From: Aliiroseovarius sediminis | GTDB taxonomy: Bacteria; Pseudomonadota; Alphaproteobacteria; Rhodobacterales; Rhodobacteraceae | Direction: 5' to 3' | Length of the DNA stretch: 64,000 bases | Assembly: GCF_022678485.1 (NCBI RefSeq) | Contig: NZ_JALBYP010000032.1 | Span: 1 to 64,000 of the forward strand | Part shown: positions 58,011 through 64,000 of the stretch, in pieces | How the letters are laid out: each line of letters starts with the position of its first letter | Numbering within the stretch: the first letter of the stretch is position 1 | Made by a program: the position numbers and the translations under genes | The notes under the pieces: model-generated | Told to the model about the DNA's origin: nothing | The model's database searches: none | The model's input: the letters and a program-made list of their open reading frames with translations, nothing else

Positions 58011-58610
58011 CTATTTTCGCCGCCGAAGATAAACGTAATAGGCACCGTGACCGCCATGTTTCAGATGTGCTTGCTCCACCTGCATCACATATTGGCTAAG
58101 CGGCATCGAACGCAACCAATGCGGCACCTGATGGCGCAACACGCCGTGGCGCACCGGGATCGGGCCGCCATCGTCACGGTGTTTTCCTTTGCCGGTGATG
58201 ACCAAAACCAGCCGCCGATCCTGCGCGGCGGCGTCCAGGATGAACCGGGTCAGCCGTGGATGGGCCTGCGCGATGGTCATACCGTGAAGATCAAGCCGCC
58301 CCTCTGGCGACATCCGGCCCTTTTTCATTTTGCCGAAGGTCTTGCGGTCCATCGACAGCGGCTGTCGGGCAACACTGTCTGATAGGTTAGGTGCAAAATC
58401 ATGGGTGCGCGCCTTCTGCACGGTTTTCTCGCCCAATCGAAAGCTTTTGCGGGTTGGGGCCGACGGCGAAGGTGGCGTCGTCGGTTTGGCAGGTTTTGCA
58501 GGCAGGGCAGGCGCGCACGGTCGGGCCGGATGCAGCCGTTCGGTGCTGTCAGCAACCTTTTTCCATAGCGCTTTGTCCTCGGCGCTTAAATGTCTTGGCC
58601 GGCGCGCCAT
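58011..58610 (-). CDS. Smr-domain protein
   Basis: 199 residues from the ATG at 58610; its GAGGAG lies in the end of mltA. After a Pro/Ala-rich linker the C-terminal Smr domain carries RLDLHGMTIAQAHPRL and VLVITGKGKHRDDGG, the LDLHG and TGKG motifs of the MutS2/Smr nuclease fold. Such proteins nick or cleave nucleic acid, with recent evidence for mRNA cleavage at collided ribosomes. Translationally linked to mltA. Confidence 0.88.
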   Translation of the reverse strand: MARRPRHLSAEDKALWKKVADSTERLHPARPCAPALPAKPAKPTTPPSPSAPTRKSFRLGEKTVQKARTHDFAPNLSDSVARQPLSMDRKTFGKMKKGRMSPEGRLDLHGMTIAQAHPRLTRFILDAAAQDRRLVLVITGKGKHRDDGGPIPVRHGVLRHQVPHWLRSMPLSQYVMQVEQAHLKHGGHGAYYVYLRRRK

Positions 58611-58612
58611 AG

Positions 58613-59644
58613 TCACTCCTCGGGCAGGATGGCGAAGGCGCGTTGGATAGGCAGCAGCACAACCATACGACCCGCATCACGGATTTTGCCCGCAAGCCGC
58701 CCGGCGCGTGCGCCCGTGCCCCAGAAAATATCTGCCCGTTGCGCGCCCTTCACGCGTGACCCGGTATCTTGCGCGATCATCAGGCGGTTAAACGGCTCGG
58801 CACCCTTTTTTTCAAGCCACACCGGCGCGCCTAGCGGTGTGTATTTCGGGTCAATCGCCACCGACCGATGCGCTGTAATGGACCTGTTCATCGCGCCCAG
58901 AGGTCCCTTGTCGGCCGAGACTTTGCCAATCTCGCGGAAAAACACATAAGAGGGATTCTTCAACAACAACTCGCGCCCTTCATCGGGGTTTCGCTTGACC
59001 CAGTTCTGGATCACCTTTTGCGAGACCTGATGTGGCTCGTACACACCCTGCCGCACCAGTTCGTTGCCCAACGACATAAAGCTGTGCCCGTTCGACCCGC
59101 CATAGCCCAAACGGATCGTACCGCCTTCGGCCAGCCGAATGCGGCCAGAGCCTTGAATTTGCAGGAATTGAAGCTCGACCGGGTCTTCGACCCAAGCGAT
59201 TTCCAGACCACGACCGCTCAGCGCCTCTTCATCCTCGATATTGCGGCGGGATAGCCAGACATGGCCTGCTTTGACCTCAGGCGGGGTGCGATAGACGGGA
59301 TAGCGATAGCGAAGGGATTCCGTGCGCGAGCCGCGGATTTCCGGCTCGTAATAGGCGGTGAACAGGGGGTCGTTTCCATCACGGATCAGGACGGGGCGGA
59401 AGAACAGCTCGAAGAAGGTCTTGCCGTCATCTTGTTCGGCGGCCAGCGCGCAGATCGGGCGCCATTGCGGGTCGTCCAGATCGCGGCAGGTGTCCAGAAA
59501 GACGCCCAGCGCCGCTTGGTGGTCATCCTGATCCCACCCTTCAAGTTCGTCGAAGGACAGAATCGAAACCTCTGCATCCTCCAGACCGGCTTGAACCGGG
59601 CTGCCCAAAAGGGCCAGCGCACATGCCAGCCCGCGCAGCATCAT
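58613..59644 (-). CDS. mltA: membrane-bound lytic murein transglycosylase A
   Basis: 343 residues. Signal peptide MMLRGLACALALLGSPVQA without a lipobox cysteine, so probably periplasmic rather than lipid-anchored. FTAYYEPEIRGSR and the C-terminal 3D domain RLMIAQDTGSRVKGAQRADIFWGTG (with the three conserved aspartates) mark MltA. QIQGSGRIRLAEGG is also conserved. It cleaves peptidoglycan to 1,6-anhydro products. Start overlaps the tim44-like stop. Confidence 0.93.
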   Translation of the reverse strand: MMLRGLACALALLGSPVQAGLEDAEVSILSFDELEGWDQDDHQAALGVFLDTCRDLDDPQWRPICALAAEQDDGKTFFELFFRPVLIRDGNDPLFTAYYEPEIRGSRTESLRYRYPVYRTPPEVKAGHVWLSRRNIEDEEALSGRGLEIAWVEDPVELQFLQIQGSGRIRLAEGGTIRLGYGGSNGHSFMSLGNELVRQGVYEPHQVSQKVIQNWVKRNPDEGRELLLKNPSYVFFREIGKVSADKGPLGAMNRSITAHRSVAIDPKYTPLGAPVWLEKKGAEPFNRLMIAQDTGSRVKGAQRADIFWGTGARAGRLAGKIRDAGRMVVLLPIQRAFAILPEE

Positions 59645-60300
59645 CCACCCGTGGCAACAAGCTGCCAGTTCGGGTTGTCAGACCCCATGATGCGGGCGAA
59701 GCTCCAGACGTCCTTCTGACGTTTCACTTCGTTGGGATTGCCTTCAATGATGTCGCCGGCCTTGTCGCGCACCACAGATGTCAATTCACCAACAAACCGC
59801 ACCGTCACTTCGCCTTCGCGGGTCGCAGCATCAAATTGGGCATCCACCAGCTTCAGCTCTCGCAGGCCGACAAAATGTGCGTCGACCGAAAGGCCTTTTT
59901 TCTCACGCGATTCGATCACCGTCGCAAATGTTTCATAAACGTCGTCGGCCAGAAATGGCTTGATCTGGGCCAGATCGCCAGCTTCGAACCCCATCAGGAT
60001 CATTTCATATGCGCCGCGCGCGCCGCCCAGGAATTCGCTGACATTGAAAGACGGCTCGGCCCCTTTCATGGCGGCCAGAGCTTGGGCTGCAGGGCTTCCC
60101 TCGGGCACATGGTCCGTGATATCGCTGTCGGGACCGCCCTGGATGACCTCGAACTGGTCGCGCGACAGGCGGCGATCGTCTTTCTTGGCGACCACAGGTT
60201 TTTCAAACCCCTCGCGCGTGCCAAGCACATCGCGCAGGCGCAAGATCAGAAACAGGGCAATTCCGGCAAGCACCAGAAGCTGGATCAGGGATGAGCTCAT
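59641..60300 (-). CDS. Tim44-like domain membrane protein
   Basis: 219 residues. One N-terminal transmembrane helix (SSSLIQLLVLAGIALFLILRL), a charged linker, then the Tim44-like domain from about residue 85 (FNVSEFLGGARGAYEMILMGF, DLAQIKPFLADDVYETFATVIESR, KRQKDVWSFARIM). Its mitochondrial relative tethers the import motor; in alphaproteobacteria the role at the inner membrane is not settled. First gene of the leftward tim44-mltA-smr unit and divergent from fxsA. Confidence 0.88.
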   Translation of the reverse strand: MSSSLIQLLVLAGIALFLILRLRDVLGTREGFEKPVVAKKDDRRLSRDQFEVIQGGPDSDITDHVPEGSPAAQALAAMKGAEPSFNVSEFLGGARGAYEMILMGFEAGDLAQIKPFLADDVYETFATVIESREKKGLSVDAHFVGLRELKLVDAQFDAATREGEVTVRFVGELTSVVRDKAGDIIEGNPNEVKRQKDVWSFARIMGSDNPNWQLVATGG

Positions 60301-60405
60301 ATATACCTCTTTTCAAGCGCGATATGGAAACGCGTCGACCGGAGTCATATGTAGGTGCTGAGCGGGGCCAAGTCCACCGTTCGAAACGAAAAGGAGACCT
60401 GCCCA

Positions 60406-60915
60406 ATGTGGCTTTTTGCGCTGTTTATCGCGGTTCCGCTGATCGAGATCGCCCTGTTCATACAAGTCGGGGGTGCGATCGGCCTGTGGCCCACGCTTGC
60501 GATCGTCGTTTTGACCGCGATTGTGGGCACGCAACTGATGCGCGCGCAGGGCGCTTTGGCGATGTCACAACTGCGTGAAAGCTTCGGTCAGTTGAACGAC
60601 CCGACCGAGCCGTTGGCGCATGGGGCAATGATCCTGTTTTCCGGCGCGCTGCTTTTGACGCCCGGATTTTTCACCGATTTCGTTGGCTTTGCGCTGCTGA
60701 TCCCCGCCGTGCGCCGGGCGGTGTATCACTGGGTGCGTGCGCGGGTGCAGGTTCAGACCTTCACGATGGGGCCGCAAGATCCAAACGATCCGCGCAGGCC
60801 GCATCCGCATAACCCCAAGGATGACGTAATCGACGGCGACTTTGAGGATGTCACGCCCGAGAAGCGGCCCACGCATCCCGGCGTCGAAGGTCCGTCAGGC
60901 TGGACCAAACACTGA
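60406..60915 (+). CDS. fxsA: FxsA-family membrane protein
   Basis: 169 residues from the ATG at 60406 with AAGGAG upstream. Hydrophobic segments MWLFALFIAVPLIEIALFI, IGLWPTLAIVVLTAIVGTQL and GAMILFSGALLLTPGFFTDFVGFALLIP give the FxsA pattern (the LLTPGFFTDFxG motif is diagnostic). The C-terminal tail is polar. In E. coli FxsA affects phage T7 exclusion. Its last 21 bases overlap the 3' end of idi on the other strand. Confidence 0.92.
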   Translation: MWLFALFIAVPLIEIALFIQVGGAIGLWPTLAIVVLTAIVGTQLMRAQGALAMSQLRESFGQLNDPTEPLAHGAMILFSGALLLTPGFFTDFVGFALLIPAVRRAVYHWVRARVQVQTFTMGPQDPNDPRRPHPHNPKDDVIDGDFEDVTPEKRPTHPGVEGPSGWTKH

Positions 60916-61416
60916 GCTTGCGTGTTTTTCCATATAGATTTTCAGCCACGGCGTGAAGATCTCGGGCATGTGGGCAATTCGGTCGTCCAACGCGGCGCGC
61001 GTCAGCCAGTCGACCGCCTGAACCTCGGTCGGGTTCAGGGTTATTTGCGGTAAGGTGTCGGCGTGAATGATGAAAAGGTCGACAACCTCGTGCTCTGTCA
61101 GCCCGCTGCCCACATCGGCGCGGTATTCCAATGTCTCAACCCATTTGGGGGTCAGACCGGTGATGCCCAATTCTTCGTCCAACCGGCGAATGGCGCAATC
61201 CATCGGCGGCTCGTCCCAGTGGGGATGGGTGCAGCAGGTGTTCGCCCATTTGCCCGGCGTGTGATATTTGCCCGCCGCGCGTTGCTGGATCAGCACCTTA
61301 TCCGCGTGAAACAAAAACACCGACACAGCCTTGTGCCGTAACCCATCTATATGAGCCTGCAATTTCTCAACCGGGGTCAGGGTGCCGTCAATCCAGGCGG
61401 GGATCATGTCTGCCAT
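60895..61416 (-). CDS. idi: isopentenyl-diphosphate delta-isomerase, type I
   Basis: 173 residues from the ATG at 61416. SVFLFHADKVLIQQRAAGKYH, then GKWANTCCTHPHWDE with the catalytic cysteine, and CAIRRLDEELGI with the metal-binding glutamates mark the Nudix-type IPP isomerase. It interconverts IPP and DMAPP for quinone, carotenoid and undecaprenyl synthesis. Divergent from secB. No carotenoid genes are nearby. Confidence 0.93.
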   Translation of the reverse strand: MADMIPAWIDGTLTPVEKLQAHIDGLRHKAVSVFLFHADKVLIQQRAAGKYHTPGKWANTCCTHPHWDEPPMDCAIRRLDEELGITGLTPKWVETLEYRADVGSGLTEHEVVDLFIIHADTLPQITLNPTEVQAVDWLTRAALDDRIAHMPEIFTPWLKIYMEKHASSVFGPA

Positions 61417-61519
61417 AACCGTCAGATAACCTCTATGCCCACTCGATAAAACCCCTTGTTGAGGGCGCGAGGGCAAGGTGCTAAGCACTTCCCAACAGTT
61501 TTTCCCGAAGGAGACAAGA

Positions 61520-62011
61520 ATGGCCGACGAAGCCAATACACAAGCCACCCCCGTTCAGCCCAAGATGCAGGTTCTGGGCCAGTTCATCCGCGACATGTCA
61601 TTTGAAAACATCTTGGCGCAAAAAGGCGTTCAAGGCGAAGTCCAGCCGGACATCAATGTCGAAGTCGCGCTGGACGCCAAGAAACGCCCCACCGACAACC
61701 AGTTCGAGGTCATCACGAAATTCACAATCGGGTCCAAGAACAAGAACGGCGGAGAGCAACTGTTCCTGATGGAACTGGAATATGCCGGTATCTTTCAGGT
61801 CGAAAACGTGCCCGAAGATCAGATGCACCCGTTCCTGATGATCGAATGCCCCCGCATGTTGTTCCCCTTCGTGCGCCGCATCGTGGCCGACGTGACCCGC
61901 GACGGCGGTTTCCCGGCGCTTAATCTGGATACGGTCGACTTCCTTGCACTGTATCGTCACGAAATCGAACGCCGCATGGCCGCCGAACAGGGTGACGCGC
62001 CGGTTAACTGA
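61520..62011 (+). CDS. secB: protein-export chaperone SecB
   Basis: 163 residues from the ATG at 61520 (GAAGGAG upstream). MQVLGQFIRDMSFENILA, FLMELEYAGIFQVENVP and LMIECPRMLFPFVRRIVADVTRDGGFPAL are family hallmarks. It keeps preproteins unfolded and hands them to SecA (36728). Convergent with dnaQ, 15 bases apart; no terminator is obvious there. Confidence 0.97.
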   Translation: MADEANTQATPVQPKMQVLGQFIRDMSFENILAQKGVQGEVQPDINVEVALDAKKRPTDNQFEVITKFTIGSKNKNGGEQLFLMELEYAGIFQVENVPEDQMHPFLMIECPRMLFPFVRRIVADVTRDGGFPALNLDTVDFLALYRHEIERRMAAEQGDAPVN

Positions 62012-62026
62012 TCTAAGCCGAAAGAC

Positions 62027-62758
62027 TTACTTAAGATCTTTCCAAAGCGCGCCGCAGCCCAGCTTTTCCACGAAAGCATCATGGGCTGCGGCTTCTTTTT
62101 CCGTGATCCGTCCAGACAGGGGATTGGGGCGCGGATAGGGGCGCCATGCGCCGCTGCTGCCCCCACTCGACGATGTATCGAGATCGGGCGCCAAAACCAG
62201 ATCCGGCTGTCGCCCGCCGATCAGTTCCAGATAAACCTCGGCCAGAATTTCACTGTCCAGAAGCGCGCCGTGCAGGGTGCGTGAGGAATTGTCGATGCTG
62301 AACCGGCGGCACAGCGCATCCAAAGACGCGGGCGAACCGGGAAATTTGGTACGAGCGATTGCCAGAGTGTCGGTTGCCTGCTCCCACGGAATGTTGGGCA
62401 AGCCCATCCATTTCAGCTCGGCATTCAGGAATTTCATGTCGAAGCTGGCATTGTGAATGACCAGCCGGGCGTCACCGATGAAATCAAGGAAGGCTTGCCC
62501 GACCAGCTTGAACACCGGCTTGTCGCGCAGCGTCACCTCGCCGGGTTTCGGAGGGCGTGGGACAGTCAGAAGGTCGGGGCCGATGCCGTGCACGCCGAAC
62601 GCCTCGTCCGGCATGTCGCGTTCGGGGTTGATATATTGGTGATAGGTCTTGCCCGTCGGCATATGGTTGTAAAGCTCAAGGCAGCCGATTTCGACGATGC
62701 GATCGCCGCTTTCGGGGTCGAAGCCCGTGGTTTCGGTGTCCAGCACGATCTCACGCAT
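62027..62758 (-). CDS. dnaQ: DNA polymerase III epsilon subunit
   Basis: 243 residues. DEDDh exonuclease: Exo I VLDTETTGFD (Asp7, Glu9), Exo II VIHNASFDMKFLN, Exo III LHGALLDSEILAEVYLEL. FGVHGIGPDLL is typical. It proofreads replication. The start overlaps the end of coaE by 8 bases. The C-terminal ~50 residues (after IGGRQPDLVL) bind the alpha subunit in the family. Confidence 0.95.
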   Translation of the reverse strand: MREIVLDTETTGFDPESGDRIVEIGCLELYNHMPTGKTYHQYINPERDMPDEAFGVHGIGPDLLTVPRPPKPGEVTLRDKPVFKLVGQAFLDFIGDARLVIHNASFDMKFLNAELKWMGLPNIPWEQATDTLAIARTKFPGSPASLDALCRRFSIDNSSRTLHGALLDSEILAEVYLELIGGRQPDLVLAPDLDTSSSGGSSGAWRPYPRPNPLSGRITEKEAAAHDAFVEKLGCGALWKDLK

Positions 62759-63350
62759 GGGACGAACGCTCCTTCACTTGGGCAAGCACCTGTTTCACGG
62801 CGGCTTGCGCGCCTTCGATGGTATCGGTGGGGATAACGACATCCGCACGGGTTCGTTTTTCTTCGTCCGGCATCTGTTTTGCAAGGATTGCATCGAACTG
62901 ATCCGGGGTCATCGTGCCGCGCGCTAGGACCCGTTCGCGCTGCGCCTCAGACGAGGTGGAAACAACAGCGACCAAATCCATCTGCGCATCCGCGCCTGTT
63001 TCAAACAGCAGCGGAATGTCCAGAAGAACCACCGGTACGTCCGTGTCGCGCAAAAACCGCGCGCGGTCTTGGGCGACCAGCGGGTGAACGACGGCCTCGA
63101 TCTGCTTCAGAGCCGTGTCGTCTTTTGCCAGCCAGTTCTTCAACACATTGCGGTCAACCGCACCGTCGACAATAGCATTGGGGCAGATCGCGCGAAGCGG
63201 CTCGACCGCCGCGCCGCCGGGCGCATAGATGCGGTGAACGGCGGCGTCCGCATCCCAGACCGGCACACCTTCGGCTGCGAACATTTGCGCGGTCGTGGTC
63301 TTCCCCATCCCGATCGAGCCGGTCAGCCCTATGACGAACGGTCGGCTCAT
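62751..63350 (-). CDS. coaE: dephospho-CoA kinase
   Basis: 199 residues. P-loop GLTGSIGMGKTTTAQMFAAEG, VWDADAAVHRIY, and the lid region REV-like QIEAVVHPLV with VVLDIPLLFETG. It phosphorylates dephospho-CoA in the last step of coenzyme A synthesis. The start overlaps the aroE stop (ATGA), so aroE-coaE-dnaQ is one leftward unit. Confidence 0.95.
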   Translation of the reverse strand: MSRPFVIGLTGSIGMGKTTTAQMFAAEGVPVWDADAAVHRIYAPGGAAVEPLRAICPNAIVDGAVDRNVLKNWLAKDDTALKQIEAVVHPLVAQDRARFLRDTDVPVVLLDIPLLFETGADAQMDLVAVVSTSSEAQRERVLARGTMTPDQFDAILAKQMPDEEKRTRADVVIPTDTIEGAQAAVKQVLAQVKERSSHA

Positions 63351-64000
63351 GGCCCCAGCACCGCCTGGCGCAGCGCGTCATCGACAACCGGGCGCATACC
63401 AAACCAACGTTCAAACCCCGGCACCGCTTGATGCAACAGCATTCCAAGCCCATCCACGGTGATGCAGCCTGCGTTGTCTGCCTCGTCCAGAAAATGGGTG
63501 CGTAAGGGGGTATAGACCAGATCCGTCACCACCATACCCGGCTTGAAACCATCCAGCGGCACACGGAAATCGGGCTTTCCAACCATCCCAAGCGAGGTTG
63601 TGTTGACTGCCGTGACCGCGCCATCCAGCATGTTGGCGGCCTGCGTCCAATCAAACACCTTGATCCGAGGACCAAACTCGGCCCGCAACGCATCAGCCCG
63701 CGCGCGGGTGCGGTTGGACAGGCGGATTTCAGGCACGCCCACCTCGATCAGGGACGCGACGATGGCGCGCGCCGCACCCCCTGCACCGAAGACAGCGGTG
63801 GGGCCGGTGTCGGGCGCCCAATCGGGGGCGCCCTGACGCAGGTTTTCGACAAAACCATACCCATCCGTATTGTCAGCGTAGATCTTGCCATCGGGGCGAA
63901 AGATCAACGTATTCGCCGCACCAATAAGGGCGGCGCGATCGGTCACGGTGTCGGCGATCCTAAGCACCGATTCCTTATGCGGAATGGTAACGTTCACGCC
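63347..64000 (-). CDS. aroE: shikimate dehydrogenase, N-terminus beyond window edge
   Basis: About 217 residues are visible; the frame stays open to the window end, so the true start (about 60 residues further) is missing. VNVTIPHKESVL carries the catalytic lysine, ADNTDGYGF the substrate aspartate, VFGAGGAARAIVASL the NADP-binding loop and SNRTRARADAL the phosphate-binding arginine. It reduces 3-dehydroshikimate in aromatic amino acid synthesis. First visible gene of the aroE-coaE-dnaQ unit. Confidence 0.95.
   Translation of the reverse strand, partial: GVNVTIPHKESVLRIADTVTDRAALIGAANTLIFRPDGKIYADNTDGYGFVENLRQGAPDWAPDTGPTAVFGAGGAARAIVASLIEVGVPEIRLSNRTRARADALRAEFGPRIKVFDWTQAANMLDGAVTAVNTTSLGMVGKPDFRVPLDGFKPGMVVTDLVYTPLRTHFLDEADNAGCITVDGLGMLLHQAVPGFERWFGMRPVVDDALRQAVLGP

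Overview
The window reads as a core chromosomal segment of an alphaproteobacterium, most likely a member of the Rhodobacterales (Roseobacter/Paracoccaceae type). This is inferred from the high G+C content and from family-specific gene content: a CcrM GANTC methyltransferase, a YlxR protein fused to an L7Ae-like domain, a SoeABC-type sulfite dehydrogenase, a Tim44-like membrane protein, and an MltA/Tim44/FxsA/SecB/DnaQ/CoaE/AroE block that in this order usually lies close to the chromosome origin. Almost every base is coding. I see no tRNA, rRNA, CRISPR array, insertion sequence or prophage.

Left part (1-12.9 kb): the 3' part of an AraC regulator; an 865-base gene-poor stretch holding what looks like a decayed RNase HI gene; a membrane winged-helix protein coupled to a small secreted protein; rnhB; ccrM behind a cluster of three GANTC sites; a GST; mutY followed by an alkane-hydroxylase-like enzyme; a DciA-like protein and a DsbA-like oxidoreductase; and the lipid A/Kdo genes lpxK and waaA. 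From 13 to 17.4 kb is a three-subunit molybdenum oxidoreductase (probably soeABC), then an RNase D-like exonuclease and the LPS-export set lptC-lptA-lptB followed by hpf and ptsN, with no rpoN between lptB and hpf.

Middle (21-31 kb) is the most accessory-looking part. A leftward run galU, two paralogous GT2 glycosyltransferases, a GT14 glycosyltransferase with a large extra C-terminal domain, and a two-part sulfotransferase sits next to kdsB (CMP-Kdo synthesis), cysQ (removal of PAP, the by-product of sulfotransfer) and an ABC-2 polysaccharide-export-type permease. Together these suggest synthesis of a sulfated surface glycan. A second capsule-type protein is at 54-55 kb.

Right part (31-64 kb) is housekeeping: dnaK-dnaJ, radC, a PstS-like/OmpA fusion protein, secA, a parvulin-type PPIase, argJ, mutT, the rimP-nusA-ylxR-infB translation/transcription operon, a proline iminopeptidase, ubiG, a comF-grxC-nitrilase-marR operon, a methyltransferase, hemH, hslVU, then smr/mltA/tim44, fxsA, idi, secB, dnaQ, coaE and a partial aroE.

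The most interesting regulatory reads are: (i) three GANTC sites in 39 bases in front of ccrM; (ii) promoter-like elements with identical CTTG-N20-YATATA architecture in front of both dnaK and hslVU; (iii) a strong terminator hairpin placed directly before the rimP ribosome-binding site, suggesting attenuation of the nusA/infB operon.
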